A stretch of DNA of 64,000 nt from Tersicoccus phoenicis. Its GTDB lineage: Bacteria > Actinomycetota > Actinomycetes > Actinomycetales > Micrococcaceae. The notes below the pieces were generated by a model. It was not told the DNA's origin. It saw only the letters and a list, made by a program, of their open reading frames with translations, and did no database searches. Shown one piece after another: positions 18,430 to 28,108 of the stretch; the first letter of the stretch is position 1, and the number at the start of each line of letters is the position of its first letter. The stretch spans positions 1 through 64,000 of the forward strand of contig NZ_MRDE01000016.1 of assembly GCF_001968835.1 (NCBI RefSeq). The letters are read 5' to 3'. Position numbers and translations under genes: made by a program.

Positions 18430-18509
18430 GAGAGACCTAAATTTTGGGTGGGCTGTGCGCCACACGCACGCTTGACGCACAGCCCGAACGATCAGTTTCC
18501 GCGCTTCAT

Positions 18510-18887
18510 CTACTGTTGAAGGACGAAATCGGCTCGATCATTGAAGCCGATATCGCTGAGGTTGTTGTCTTTCCACCCGGCGTTCAGCCTCTGCGCGATG
18601 AATTGACCACCATTCACCCACTCGCCAATTCCCATGCGTTGTGAGTTGTTGGCGTTAATCCACGATGACGCCCGATCGTGGATTCCGGGAGCGAGGTCGG
18701 CGTACGCGCTGAAGCCGCTGGTCTTCTGCCAAGCATACGACCCGCCTGTCAAGAAGTTGGCTTCGGCATAGACGCACACGTTGCTCGTCGGGCAGGAGAG
18801 GACAGAGGCCTGCGCGGGGACCGCCGCGATGCCTACCAAGAGAAGTGTTCCAACTGCTACCGCCGAAGCGGTGAGGACTTTTTTCAT
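18510..18887 (-). CDS. Small secreted protein, peptidase inhibitor I36-like
   Basis: The 125-residue protein has a clear Sec signal peptide (MKKVLTASAVAVGTLLLVG, cleavage after AQA). The mature part has CPTSNVCVYAEANFLTGGSY near its start and WINANNS and WVNGGQ further on. This is the layout of the beta/gamma-crystallin-like I36 family (SMI-type metalloprotease inhibitors) common in actinobacteria. Only two cysteines are present. Codon use is noticeably less GC-rich than in neighbouring core genes, suggesting acquisition. It lies 81 nt upstream of the adaptor operon on the same strand and could be co-expressed. A GGGGG ribosome-binding site precedes the ATG. The inhibitor role is only a family guess. 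Confidence 0.75.
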   Translation of the reverse strand: MKKVLTASAVAVGTLLLVGIAAVPAQASVLSCPTSNVCVYAEANFLTGGSYAWQKTSGFSAYADLAPGIHDRASSWINANNSQRMGIGEWVNGGQFIAQRLNAGWKDNNLSDIGFNDRADFVLQQ

Positions 18888-18916
18888 CGTCGAAACCCCC
18901 AGGTTTGTTGTGCCGA

Positions 18917-18931
18917 GTCACTGAACGTGAC
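18917..18931. promoter_or_regulatory. Inverted repeat upstream of the I36-like gene
   Basis: GTCAC-TGAAC-GTGAC lies 30 nt before the start of the secreted protein, in a 251-bp gap. It could be an operator for the secreted protein/transporter cluster. The rest of the gap shows nothing further. Confidence 0.35.
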
Positions 18932-19138
18932 ATTGATCACCGTAGCCCGTTGTGCAGCTCGGAGTCAAGTTATCGACAGGGTGTCGCCGGAGCCATCCGG
19001 GCAAGTTGGGTTCTCGGCCTCTGTAGGGCGTCGCGCTGGCACGGCCCGCCCGCGACACTCTTCGCCGAAGCGGGAGCATGCCACCGCGGTGCAACGCAGG
19101 AAAGTTCTAGCCCAAGTATTCGGCTGTATCACGTCTTC

Positions 19139-20068
19139 TCAGGGCAGGACGTCCTTGCTGGCGAAGCGGGCCCACGCCAAGCCGAAGAATACGACGGTGT
19201 ATCCCAGTTGCAGGACGGCGTTGTCCCCGAACGACGCCCATGAGATGGGTGAGCGCAGCAGGTCCCCGAGGTCGAGCCAGTAGTGGCTGAACAGCCACGG
19301 GTGCAGCCAGGCCAGCTGGTCCAGCGAGTCGAGGATCTGCGCGGTGACCGCGAGCACCACGGTGGCGGCCATCGCACCGACCGGCACCGTCGTCAGCGTC
19401 GACAGGAACAGCCCGACGGCGGACAGCCCCAGCAGGGACACCGTCACGTAACCGGCCATCAGCAGCAGCCGGCCGAACGCCGCACCGGCGTCGACGGTGT
19501 CCCCCGACAGCAGGGTCGCCGGGCCGAGCGGGAAGAGCACGAGGCCGGTGACGGCGCCGCTGAGGACGACGGTCAGAGCGGCCGCGGCGCAGAACACGGC
19601 GGCTCCGGCGTACTTGACCAGCAGCAGGCGCAGCCGCCCGGTCGGGGCGACCAGCAGGTAGCGCAGCGTGCCGAGGCCCGCCTCCCCGGCGATGGTGTCA
19701 CCGGCGACCACACCGACGGTCAGCGGGAAGAACAACGGCACGCTGACGATCATGGCGACCACACCGACGAACAGGCCGTTGTTGGTGACCTGGTCCAGGA
19801 ACGCGGGGCCCCGGCCGCTCGGCGGGCGCCCCGGCGAGAACCGGACCGCCAACCCGATCAGGACCGGCACGGCCGCCAGCGCCGCCAGCAGCGCCCAGGT
19901 GCGCCAGCGGCGGAACAGGACCGCCAGCTCCGAGCCGAACAACCGCAGCCCGCCGCCGTGGGGCGGCCCCGCTGTCCGCTCCCACCGCGCCACCCGAGCC
20001 CGACCGTCGTCGTCACCGGTCCGGGGACCGTGCGCAACCGCGGCGGGTGCCCGGTCACTGGTCGACAT
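19139..20068 (-). CDS. ABC-2 type transporter permease
   Basis: The 309-residue protein has a polar N-terminus and then six hydrophobic segments: near 55-75, 98-120, 145-170, 172-195, 210-245 and at the end. GDTIAGEAGLGTLRYLLVAPTGR is the conserved cytosolic loop of ABC-2 permeases of the NatB/YhaP kind. Its start overlaps the end of the ATPase gene by 14 nt. With the LolA-like gene it forms a three-gene unit seen in other actinobacteria. The substrate is unknown. Confidence 0.88.
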   Translation of the reverse strand: MSTSDRAPAAVAHGPRTGDDDGRARVARWERTAGPPHGGGLRLFGSELAVLFRRWRTWALLAALAAVPVLIGLAVRFSPGRPPSGRGPAFLDQVTNNGLFVGVVAMIVSVPLFFPLTVGVVAGDTIAGEAGLGTLRYLLVAPTGRLRLLLVKYAGAAVFCAAAALTVVLSGAVTGLVLFPLGPATLLSGDTVDAGAAFGRLLLMAGYVTVSLLGLSAVGLFLSTLTTVPVGAMAATVVLAVTAQILDSLDQLAWLHPWLFSHYWLDLGDLLRSPISWASFGDNAVLQLGYTVVFFGLAWARFASKDVLP

Positions 20069-21050
20069 CGAAGCCCTCCCCGGTCAGCTGCACGAACCGC
20101 TCCTCCAGTCCGGCGCGCTCCACTGCGAAGCCGCGGACCCGCACGCCGCCGGCCACCAGTCCGGCGACCAAGGACTCGGGCGCGGGACCGTCGTCGGGCA
20201 GGTCGGCGCTCACGACGCCGGGCGAGAGTTCCGGCGCCACCGTCAGGCCGAGGGCGGTGAGCACGGCGCGCGCCCGATCCCCGTCGGGCGTGTGGACGAC
20301 GGCGCGGCCGGTCCCGGACCGGCGCAACTCGTCCAGGGTGCCCTGGGCGACGAGCCGGCCGGCTCGCAGCACCGCCGCGTGGGTGCAGATCTGATCGATC
20401 TCCGCCAGCAGGTGACTGGAGACGAAGACGGTGGTGCCGTCGTCGGCCAGGGAACGGATCAGACCACGGACCTCCCGGGTGCCCTGCGGGTCCAGCCCGT
20501 TGGTGGGCTCGTCCAGCACCAGCAGCTCCCGGGGCGCGAGCAGCGCCGCGGCCAGGCCGAGGCGCTGCTTCATTCCGAGGGAGTAGGCGTGCACCTTCTT
20601 GCCCGCCGCCTGGGTCAATCCCACGCGATCCAGGGCGCCGGCGACCCGGGCGCACCGGGTCCTCGGGTCGGCGCGCCGGTCCGCGGTGTCCAGCCGGACG
20701 AGGTTGGCCGTTCCAGAGAGGAACGGGTAGAACGCCGGTCCCTCCACCAGGGCCCCGACGCGGGGCAGGACCGAGAGCAGCCGCTCGGGCACGGCCTCTC
20801 CCAGCACGCGCACGCGCCCACCGGACGGCGCCACCAGCCCGAGCAGCATCCGGATGGTGGTGGTCTTGCCGGAGCCGTTGGGCCCGAGGAACCCGAACAC
20901 GCTGCCGCGCGGGACGGCGAGGTCCACGCCGTCGACGGCGAGTTGGTGCCGGAACCGTTTGGTCAGTCCCGCGGTGGCGATCACCAGCCCGTCGTCGGGC
21001 TGCCCCCCCGCTGCCGCCGCCCGGGCGCGCGTGGCGGCGGCCGGGCTCAC
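20055..21050 (-). CDS. ABC transporter ATP-binding protein
   Basis: ATPase partner of the permease, 331 residues. It has Walker A GPNGSGKTT, the signature-region YSLGMKQRLGLA, Walker B LLVLDEPTNGLD and the switch histidine in FVSSHLLAE. The C-terminal extension (about 230-331) is typical of the CcmA/NatA branch. The GTG at 21050 overlaps the stop of the LolA-like gene as GTGA. The open frame upstream of it is antisense-like and was ignored. Confidence 0.92.
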   Translation of the reverse strand: MSPAAATRARAAAAGGQPDDGLVIATAGLTKRFRHQLAVDGVDLAVPRGSVFGFLGPNGSGKTTTIRMLLGLVAPSGGRVRVLGEAVPERLLSVLPRVGALVEGPAFYPFLSGTANLVRLDTADRRADPRTRCARVAGALDRVGLTQAAGKKVHAYSLGMKQRLGLAAALLAPRELLVLDEPTNGLDPQGTREVRGLIRSLADDGTTVFVSSHLLAEIDQICTHAAVLRAGRLVAQGTLDELRRSGTGRAVVHTPDGDRARAVLTALGLTVAPELSPGVVSADLPDDGPAPESLVAGLVAGGVRVRGFAVERAGLEERFVQLTGEGFDVDQ

Positions 21051-22147
21051 CGTGCCGCCGCGGCCTGCAACGCGCTCAGTGGCACGGCACCGGCCAGCAC
21101 CCGGCCGTCGTCGGCCAGCAGCACGGTGACCAGGGAGGTGGAGAGCACCCGACCGCCGGGCACCGGCGTCGCGAGCCTGGTGATCAGCGGGGAGGAGAGC
21201 GTCCCGGCGGGCACGGCGGCAGCGGGGACGACCATGATGGCGTCCCAACCCGACCCGCGCACCGCGGGGCGCTGGCCGGCCGGCGCGGGCGTGTGCTGCT
21301 TCGCCGTGGGCGTCGGCAGGGCCTGCTGTGTGACCGTGGCCCCGGCCGGTGGGGTGAACCGGAACCGGGAGGCGTCCGGCGCCCGCAGGTCCAGCGCGGT
21401 GAACGCGGTGTGGAAGGCCGGCTGCTGCTGCCCTCGGGCGAACACGTCGACGCTCAGGGGCAGCCCGGTGCCGGCGTCGACCGCGACGGCGACGGAGCTC
21501 ACGAGCGTGGCCGCGGTGCGCGGGGTCAGGATCAGCTGGTAGGCCGAGCGGCCCGCGACCGTGGTGGCCGGGCCGAGACCGACCGCGGTGCTGGGTGCGG
21601 CACGGGTGAGGAAGCGCTGGGCGAGCCGATCCGGGGTCACCGTGGGCGCGGTCGGCGTCGGGTCCGCCGAGGTGGACGGCAGGGTCAGCCGGGTGGCGGC
21701 GTTCGCCTTCGAGTCCCAGGTCCACACCTGCGTGCCGTCTCGGATCACGTCCCGCTCCGCGAGCCGGTCCAGGACCTGGATCCGGGTGCGGGTGGGGCCG
21801 TCGGCGTAGACCCGGGCCGTGTGCGTGCCGGTCAACAGGTCCAGGGCCGCGGCCTGCCCGGCCAGCGTCCCGGCACCGGGCGCACTGCCGGAGCTGGGCG
21901 ACGACGCGCCCGGTGACGCGGAGCCGAGTGCGCCGGACAGGGACGGGATACCCAGGTCGGAGCGCTGTTCGACGTCACCGGAGAACTGCCTCGCCTGGCT
22001 GCCGGCGGCCAGGGCGAGCACCTGTTCCGCCGTGCGGGGCGGCGGCGGGTCCTGGGCACTGGCCGGCAACGAGCCGACCAGCACACCGCCGACGACTACC
22101 GCGGGCAGCGCCACCGCCGGCATCCAGTTCCACCATCGGCGTTGCAT
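21047..22147 (-). CDS. LolA/RseB-fold secreted protein (outer membrane lipoprotein carrier-like)
   Basis: The 366-residue protein has a signal peptide (ending ASAQ). It then has the convex beta-sheet pattern of the LolA/DUF2092 fold: GTHTARVYADGPTRTRIQVLD, GTQVWTWDSKANAATRL, and GRSAYQLILTPR. These match the strands used for lipid or lipopeptide binding in LolA and RseB. Actinobacteria lack a Lol outer membrane route, so the true cargo is unknown. It heads the LolA-ATPase-permease operon, which suggests that the secreted protein works with the transporter. The promoter should lie within 22148-22302. Confidence 0.8.
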   Translation of the reverse strand: MQRRWWNWMPAVALPAVVVGGVLVGSLPASAQDPPPPRTAEQVLALAAGSQARQFSGDVEQRSDLGIPSLSGALGSASPGASSPSSGSAPGAGTLAGQAAALDLLTGTHTARVYADGPTRTRIQVLDRLAERDVIRDGTQVWTWDSKANAATRLTLPSTSADPTPTAPTVTPDRLAQRFLTRAAPSTAVGLGPATTVAGRSAYQLILTPRTAATLVSSVAVAVDAGTGLPLSVDVFARGQQQPAFHTAFTALDLRAPDASRFRFTPPAGATVTQQALPTPTAKQHTPAPAGQRPAVRGSGWDAIMVVPAAAVPAGTLSSPLITRLATPVPGGRVLSTSLVTVLLADDGRVLAGAVPLSALQAAAAR

Positions 22148-22302
22148 CGTCCATCACTTCCGCCGTCACGTCACCTGTGGGGTCCACGGTACGCCGCGGC
22201 TCTGGGAGTCACCAGAGCGCGTGCCGGTATCGGACCGGTCGACGGCACCGCGGTGACGCCGGCGCTCAGCCGCCTTCCGGGCCGGAGCCGTCCGAGGCCA
22301 TG

Positions 22303-23229
22303 TCAGAACGTGCGGCCGGTGAGCCGCTCGTATGCCTCGAGGTAGCGGTCCCGGGTGGCGGCGACGACGTCGTCGGGCAGGGCCGGCGGCGGGGTGTCGG
22401 CGGCCCGGTCCCACCCGGACGCCGGCGAGGTCAGCCAGTCGCGGACGAACTGCTTGTCGAAACTGGCCTGCGGCCGTCCCGGCTGCCAGGCGGCGGCGTC
22501 CCAGAACCGGGACGAGTCCGGGGTGAGCACCTCGTCGGCGAGGGTGATGGTCCCGTCGTGCACGTCCAGGCCGAACTCGACCTTGGTGTCGGCCAGGACC
22601 AGGCCGCGCTCGCGGGCGATCCGCTCGGCCCGGCCGTACACCCGCAGGGTCAGCTCGCGCAGCCGGTCGGCGACGTCGGCGCCGACCGCCTCGACGGTCT
22701 GCTCGTACGTGATGTTCTCGTCGTGCTCGCCGACCGCCGCCTTCGCGGACGGGGTGTACAGGGGCGGTTCCAGGGCCGACCCTTCGGTCAGCCCGTCGGG
22801 CAGGGAGAGTCCGCAGACCGTGCCGGATCGCCGGTACTCGGTGAGCCCGGTCCCGGTGAGGTAGCCGCGGGCGATGCACTCGATCGGGAACATCGACAGG
22901 TTGCGGCAGATCATCGCCCGGCCGGCGACCTCGTCGGGCACGTCGGCCGAGACGACGTGGTTCTCCACGTCGTCGAGTTGCTCGAACCACCACAGCGAGA
23001 GCTGGGTCAGGATCCGTCCCTTGTCCGGGATCGGGGTGGCGAGCACGTGGTCGTACGCGCTGATCCGGTCCGTCGCGACGACGAGGACGTGCCGCTCCGG
23101 GATGAGCTGTGGGTCGCCGTCGCCGTCACCGTGTTCCGGCACCGTCGGTACGTACAGCTCCCGGACCTTGCCGGAGTAGACGTGCGTCCAGCCGGGGATC
23201 TTCGGCGCCTCCAACAACCCCGGACTCAT
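22303..23229 (-). CDS. purC: SAICAR synthetase
   Basis: Phosphoribosylaminoimidazole-succinocarboxamide synthase, an ATP-dependent ligase of purine synthesis. The 308-residue protein has YSGKVRELY at the start and ATDRISAYDHVL. It also has ECIARGYLTGTG and LADTKVEFGLD, the metal/ATP site, and DEVLTPDSSRFW. Length is normal for the actinobacterial form. The ATG at 23229 overlaps the stop of purD (ATGA), so the pair is translationally coupled with purD first. Confidence 0.96.
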   Translation of the reverse strand: MSPGLLEAPKIPGWTHVYSGKVRELYVPTVPEHGDGDGDPQLIPERHVLVVATDRISAYDHVLATPIPDKGRILTQLSLWWFEQLDDVENHVVSADVPDEVAGRAMICRNLSMFPIECIARGYLTGTGLTEYRRSGTVCGLSLPDGLTEGSALEPPLYTPSAKAAVGEHDENITYEQTVEAVGADVADRLRELTLRVYGRAERIARERGLVLADTKVEFGLDVHDGTITLADEVLTPDSSRFWDAAAWQPGRPQASFDKQFVRDWLTSPASGWDRAADTPPPALPDDVVAATRDRYLEAYERLTGRTF

Positions 23230-24596
23230 ACCGTCGTCCCCATCGTGGACGTGACCGGTTCGATGGTGCCGGTCTGCCCCGCGGACGCGGGATCGGGGCG
23301 ACGCGGCGGCCGGGCGGCGGCGGCCGGCACCTCGATCCGGCCGGCGGCGGCTGCGGCGGCGATGTCCCGCCGGTACCGACCACCGTCCAGCCGGATGTGG
23401 CCGATGCCGGTGTAGGCACGCTGGCGGGCGGCGTTCAGGTCCTCCCCGCGGCCGACGACGGCCAGCACGCGGCCGCCGGTGGCGATGACCCTGCCGCCAC
23501 GGTCGGTTCCGGTGCCGGCGTGCAGCACCGTGACGTCGGGTTCCGCCGCGGCCTTCTTCAGCCCGCGTACTCGGTCCCCGGTCCGGGGCGAGGCGGGATA
23601 GCCGTGGGCGGCGAGCACGACGGCGACGGCGCTCTCGTGCCGCCAGCGCAGTTGCTCGTCCTCGTCGAGCCGGCCCTTCGCGGCGTCCAGCAGCAGCGAG
23701 CCGAGCGGCGTCTTGAGCCGGGCCAGCACGGCCTGCGTCTCCGGGTCGCCGAACCGGACGTTGAACTCGACCACGCGGATGCCGCGCGGCGTGAGGGCCA
23801 GCCCGCAGTACAGGACGCCGACGAACGGGGTGCCGCGCGAGGCCATCTCGGCGAGCACCGGGGTCGCGACGCGGTCCATCACCTCGTCCACCAGCCCGGC
23901 CGGCGCCCAGTCCAGCGGGGTGTAGGCGCCCATCCCCCCGGTGTTGGGACCCTCGTCGTCGTCGCCGATGCGCTTGAAGTCCTGGGCCGGGCTCAGCGGG
24001 ATTCCGGTGCGGCCGTCGCAGAGCACGAACAGGGAGACCTCGGGCCCGCGCAGGTACTCCTCGATCAGCACGGTGCCGCCGGAGCGGAAGCAGTCCTGCG
24101 CGTGCGCGAGCGCGACGTCCCGGTCCTCGGTGACGACGACCCCCTTGCCCGCGGCCAGCCCGTCGTCCTTGACGACATAGGGAGACCCGAAGGTGTCCAG
24201 GGCCTCGGCGGTCTCCTCGCCGGTCGCGGCGACCCGCGCCATCGCGGTGGGCACGTTGGCTGCCGCCATCACCTCCTTGGCGAACGCCTTGCTGCCCTCC
24301 AACCGGGCGGCACCGGCCGACGGGCCGAAGACGGCGATCCCCGCCGCGCGCAGGTCGTCGGCGACCCCGGCGACCAGGGGCGCCTCGGGGCCGATCACGA
24401 CGAGTTCGACGCCGAGCCGACCGGCGAGTTCGACGACGGCGGTGCCGTCGACGGTGTCGACGGGGTGACAGGGCACCTCCTGCGCGATCCCGGCGTTGCC
24501 TGGCGCGGCGTGCAGGTCGGTGACGAACGGGTCGGAGGCGAGGGAGCGGACCAGGGCGTGTTCGCGGCCACCGGAACCGAGCACGAGTACCTTCAC
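23226..24596 (-). CDS. purD: Phosphoribosylamine-glycine ligase
   Basis: Second step of purine synthesis. The 456-residue ATP-grasp enzyme starts [14 protein letters not shown], with [14 protein letters not shown] following. The ATP-grasp part includes [30 protein letters not shown] and the GNAGIAQE start region. At the C-terminus about 30 residues rich in Ala, Pro and Arg extend past the normal end. Translation starts at the GTG at 24596; the frame is open much further upstream, but that part overlaps the opposite-strand asparaginase gene. It is coupled to purC. Confidence 0.95.
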   Translation of the reverse strand: MKVLVLGSGGREHALVRSLASDPFVTDLHAAPGNAGIAQEVPCHPVDTVDGTAVVELAGRLGVELVVIGPEAPLVAGVADDLRAAGIAVFGPSAGAARLEGSKAFAKEVMAAANVPTAMARVAATGEETAEALDTFGSPYVVKDDGLAAGKGVVVTEDRDVALAHAQDCFRSGGTVLIEEYLRGPEVSLFVLCDGRTGIPLSPAQDFKRIGDDDEGPNTGGMGAYTPLDWAPAGLVDEVMDRVATPVLAEMASRGTPFVGVLYCGLALTPRGIRVVEFNVRFGDPETQAVLARLKTPLGSLLLDAAKGRLDEDEQLRWRHESAVAVVLAAHGYPASPRTGDRVRGLKKAAAEPDVTVLHAGTGTDRGGRVIATGGRVLAVVGRGEDLNAARQRAYTGIGHIRLDGGRYRRDIAAAAAAGRIEVPAAAARPPRRPDPASAGQTGTIEPVTSTMGTTV

Positions 24597-24680
24597 AGTG
24601 GTCCAGCCTACGGGGGCCGTCCGGCTCACCGCGATCCGGGTGTGCGATCCGAGGAGGGTGGATCCAGGATACTGGGACGC

Positions 24681-25685
24681 ATGCCACAGACCTTCGCCGC
24701 GGACACCGCCGTGGAACTGGCCGTCGTCGAGCGCAGCGGCTTCATCGAGTCCCGGCACGTCGGTGCCGCCGTCGTCGTCGACGCGGAGGGCCAGGTGGTC
24801 CTCGAACTGGGGGACGTGCGGGCCCCGATCTTCCCGCGGTCCTCGCTCAAACCCTTCCAGGCGATCGCCTCCATGCAGGCCGGGGTGCCGCTGCGCGGGC
24901 CGCAGGTGGCCTTGGCCGCCGCCAGCCACGAGGGCAGCTTCGACCACCTGGACGTGGTCGAGGGCATGCTGACGGCCGCCGGCTGCGCCGAGTCGGACCT
25001 GCAGTGCCCACCCGACTGGCCCGCCGACGCGGCGGCCCGCGAGTGGCTGGTGCGCAACGAGCGGGGGAAGACCCGGCTGGCGATGAACTGCTCCGGCAAG
25101 CACGCCGCCTTCCTGTGGGCCTGCACCGAGGCCGGCTGGGACACCGAGACCTACCTGGACCCGCGGCACCCCTTCCAGCAGCGGGTGATCAAGGTGATCG
25201 AGGAGTACACCCGCGAATCGGTGACGCACGTCGGGGTCGACGGCTGTGGAGCTCCGCTCGCGGCCGTGTCCCTGCACGGACTCGCCCGTGCCTTCTCCTC
25301 GCTGGCCCAGGCCCCGGGCGAGGTGATGGCCGACGCCCGGGCCGCGACCGTGTGCACCGCGATGCTGGACTATCCGTGGGCGGTGCAGGGCCACGGCGCC
25401 CCGAACACCGTGGTGATGGACGAGCTCGGCGTGCTGGCCAAGGGCGGCGCGGAGGGCGTCATCGCGATGGCCACCCCGTCCGGCGCCGCGGTGGCGCTGA
25501 AGATGCTCGACGGCGCGGAACGGGCAACCTCGCTCGTCGCCCTGACCCTGCTCGCCGCGTCCGGGGCCCTCGACGCCGACCGGGTCACCGCGGTGCTGCC
25601 GAAGGTGGTGCGCCCGGTGCTCGGCGGCGGCGAGCCGGTGGGCCACGTCAAGCTCGCGGCGCCGGTCACCGCCCTGCTCGACTGA
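24681..25685 (+). CDS. Asparaginase, type II-like (Rhizobium etli-type, PF06089)
   Basis: The 334-residue protein has the PF06089 pattern. FPRSSLKPFQA holds the S-x-x-K pair (Ser54/Lys57) used for catalysis in the R. etli enzyme family. AASHEGSFDHLDVV, NCSGKHAAFLWAC (a metal-binding Cys region), VDGCGAPL and GHGAPNTVVMDE follow. The reaction is L-asparagine to aspartate and ammonia. It has no signal peptide, so it should act in the cytosol. It is divergent from purD with an 84-nt gap, and the next gene follows after 33 nt. Confidence 0.9.
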   Translation: MPQTFAADTAVELAVVERSGFIESRHVGAAVVVDAEGQVVLELGDVRAPIFPRSSLKPFQAIASMQAGVPLRGPQVALAAASHEGSFDHLDVVEGMLTAAGCAESDLQCPPDWPADAAAREWLVRNERGKTRLAMNCSGKHAAFLWACTEAGWDTETYLDPRHPFQQRVIKVIEEYTRESVTHVGVDGCGAPLAAVSLHGLARAFSSLAQAPGEVMADARAATVCTAMLDYPWAVQGHGAPNTVVMDELGVLAKGGAEGVIAMATPSGAAVALKMLDGAERATSLVALTLLAASGALDADRVTAVLPKVVRPVLGGGEPVGHVKLAAPVTALLD

Positions 25686-25718
25686 TTCGCTTGTCTCGGG
25701 CGCCGAACGGGAGCTGAC

Positions 25719-26096
25719 ATGGCACGACGACGGATCGAGTGGGCCGACGGGGACGCGGCGCTGAGCCGTTGCGCCGAGGGCGCGACCGACCGCCCGACCG
25801 TCGCGACCGCCGTCCGGTACGCCCTGGAGGAACTGACCGCCCGGGCCCCGGGCAACAGCGTGGAGGTCCGGGTGCCGCCCTTCGGCGTCGCCCAGTGCGT
25901 GGCCGGTCCCCGGCACACCCGCGGTACCCCGCCGAACGTGATCGAGACCGACGCCGCGACGTTCCTCGGCCTCGTCACCGGGCGCCTCGACTGGCACGGG
26001 GCGCGGGAATCCGGCGCCGTCACCGCCTCCGGCACCCGGGCCGACCTGACGGCACTGCTCCCGCTGTGGTCGCGGTTCGCCGCCGGAGACGCGTGA
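25719..26096 (+). CDS. Sterol carrier family protein (Rv0807-like)
   Basis: The 125-residue protein is of the small SCP2-like group kept beside purF in actinobacteria. VRYALEELTARAPGNSVEVRVPPFGVAQCVAGPRH and TDAATFLGLVTGRLDW are the conserved blocks. The cargo and role are not known. It lies between the asparaginase and purF and on the same strand, so it may share their transcript. Confidence 0.82.
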   Translation: MARRRIEWADGDAALSRCAEGATDRPTVATAVRYALEELTARAPGNSVEVRVPPFGVAQCVAGPRHTRGTPPNVIETDAATFLGLVTGRLDWHGARESGAVTASGTRADLTALLPLWSRFAAGDA

Positions 26097-26130
26097 GCGG
26101 CCGGGTGGCGCCGCGACTACGCTGGACGGC

Positions 26131-26529
26131 ATGAGTTCCGCCGCGCCACCCCCCGACGCCGACCCGGCCGCCGACCCCGGCCCGGGCGCCTCCGCACCAC
26201 TGCGACGCCGGGACGCCGAGGTCCCGGAGCAGACGCCCCGACTGGTGGAGTCGGTCGAACGCCGGGAGCTGGCCGTCCGCCGGGCACCCCGGTTCACGCC
26301 GTTCCTGCTCGGCGGCGCCGTCCTCGGTTTCGTCGTCGCCGGCGTCCTCGTGTTCGCCCGCCCGGAGGACCCGCAGTACACGCCCGCCGCCGCGTTCGGC
26401 TTCTTCGCCATGATCTTCGGGGTCGTCGGCGTCGGCGCCGGCGCCCTGCTCGTGCTCGGCCTGGACCGGCGCAGCCACCGGCGGATCCGGAGAGCGACGG
26501 CCGACGAGGTCACCGGGACCATGCGATAA
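26131..26529 (+). CDS. Small membrane protein, function unknown
   Basis: The 132-residue protein has a disordered first 50 residues. Two membrane helices follow at about 61-80 and 87-112, linked by a short RPEDPQYTPA loop, and a basic tail ends it. It resembles the DUF2530-like two-helix proteins of actinobacteria but I cannot name it firmly. Seven bases separate its stop from the purF start, so it is almost surely in the pur transcript. Confidence 0.7.
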   Translation: MSSAAPPPDADPAADPGPGASAPLRRRDAEVPEQTPRLVESVERRELAVRRAPRFTPFLLGGAVLGFVVAGVLVFARPEDPQYTPAAAFGFFAMIFGVVGVGAGALLVLGLDRRSHRRIRRATADEVTGTMR

Positions 26530-26536
26530 TCGACCC

Positions 26537-28108
26537 GTGGCTCGTCCCGACGGAAGACTCTCGCACGACCTGCTGCCCGGGGAGAAAGGCCCCCAGGACG
26601 CCTGCGGCGTCTTCGGGGTCTGGGCCCCGGGCGAGGAGGTCGCCAAACTCTCCTACTTCGGCCTGTACGCCCTCCAGCACCGCGGCCAGGAGTCGGCCGG
26701 GATCGCCGCGAGCGACGGCGAGCGGATCAGCGTCTACAAGGACATGGGCCTGGTCTCCCAAGTGTTCGACGAGGCCACCCTCACCACCCTGCGCGGGCAC
26801 ATCGCCGTCGGGCACTGCCGTTACTCCACCACCGGCGCCTCCGTGTGGGCGAACGCCCAACCGACGCTCGGCGCCACCTTCGGCGGCACCGTGGCCCTGG
26901 CGCACAACGGCAACCTGACCAACTCCGCGGCGCTGTACGACCTGGTGCGCGAGCGTTACGGGGCCCCACGGTCCGGGGAACTGGCGCAGGGCAACACCAC
27001 CGACACGGCACTCGTCACCGCGTTGCTGCAGGGTCGACCCGGCGAGGACCTCGAGGCCACCGCGATGGAGATCCTGCCGCAATTGGAGGGTGCCTTCTGC
27101 TTCGTCTTCATGGACGAGGGCACCCTCTACGCCGCGCGGGACCGGTACGGGGTCCGCCCGCTGGTCCTGGGTCGGCTGCAGCGCGGCTGGGTGGTCGCCT
27201 CCGAGACCTCGGCCCTCGACATCATCGGCGCCTCCCTGGTCCGGGAGATCGAACCCGGGGAGTTCATCGCCGTCGACGAGGGCGGCCTGCGATCCCAGCG
27301 GTTCGCGGAACGCGGTGCGGCCGGCTGCGTCTTCGAGTACGTGTACCTGGCCCGGCCGGACACCACCATCGCCGGGCGGAACGTCTACGCCTCCCGCGTG
27401 GAGATGGGCCGCCGCCTCGCCGCCGAGCACCCGGTCGAGGCGGATCTCGTCATCCCCACCCCGGAGTCCGGGACGCCGGCCGCCATCGGCTACGCGGAAC
27501 GGTCCGGGATACCCTTCGGCAACGGCCTGGTGAAGAACGCCTACGTCGGCCGCACGTTCATCCAACCCAGCCAGACGATCCGCCAGCTCGGTATCCGGCT
27601 CAAGCTCAACCCCCTCAAGGACGTCGTGCGGGGCAAGCGGATCATCGTCGTCGACGACTCGATCGTGCGGGGAAACACGCAGCGAGCGCTGGTCAGCATG
27701 CTCCGCGAGGCGGGCGCCGCGCAGGTGCACGTGCGGATCTCCTCTCCGCCGATCACGTGGCCCTGCTTCTACGGCATCGACTTCGCCTCCCGTGCCGAGC
27801 TGATCGCCACCGGCCTCGGGGTGGACGACATCCGCACCTCGATCGGCGCGGACTCCTTGGGCTACATCTCCGAGGAGGGCATGATCGCCGCGACCGAGCA
27901 GCCACGGGAGCGACTCTGCACCGCCTGCTTCACCGGGCAGTACCCCATCCCGCTGCCCGCGCCCGACCGGCTGGGCAAGAACCTGCTCGAGCGCCAGGAC
28001 CCGGGCGGCTGCGAACCCGGTCCGGACGTCGACCTGGAACGGGTGCTGAATCCGGAAGAGCAGCACGCCGCACAGGACACCGCCGCGAGTCTGCGGGCCC
28101 GCACATGA
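26537..28108 (+). CDS. purF: Amidophosphoribosyltransferase
   Basis: First committed step of purine synthesis: PRPP plus glutamine to phosphoribosylamine. The 523-residue protein starts with GTG and has a 22-residue propeptide before the nucleophile Cys23 in DACGVFGVW. The glutamine domain has CRYSTTG and HNGNLTN. The PRPP loop is IIVVDDSIVRGNT. Cysteines in AGCVFEYVYL, WPCFYGID and LCTACF mark the iron-sulfur type found in Bacillus and plants. It is overlapped by purM as ATGA. Confidence 0.97.
   Translation: MARPDGRLSHDLLPGEKGPQDACGVFGVWAPGEEVAKLSYFGLYALQHRGQESAGIAASDGERISVYKDMGLVSQVFDEATLTTLRGHIAVGHCRYSTTGASVWANAQPTLGATFGGTVALAHNGNLTNSAALYDLVRERYGAPRSGELAQGNTTDTALVTALLQGRPGEDLEATAMEILPQLEGAFCFVFMDEGTLYAARDRYGVRPLVLGRLQRGWVVASETSALDIIGASLVREIEPGEFIAVDEGGLRSQRFAERGAAGCVFEYVYLARPDTTIAGRNVYASRVEMGRRLAAEHPVEADLVIPTPESGTPAAIGYAERSGIPFGNGLVKNAYVGRTFIQPSQTIRQLGIRLKLNPLKDVVRGKRIIVVDDSIVRGNTQRALVSMLREAGAAQVHVRISSPPITWPCFYGIDFASRAELIATGLGVDDIRTSIGADSLGYISEEGMIAATEQPRERLCTACFTGQYPIPLPAPDRLGKNLLERQDPGGCEPGPDVDLERVLNPEEQHAAQDTAASLRART

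Noticed and set aside
22303-24687. Single 794-residue purC fusion
   Set aside because: Only the part from the ATG at 23229 is purC; the rest is an out-of-frame reading of purD, whose own frame is clear.
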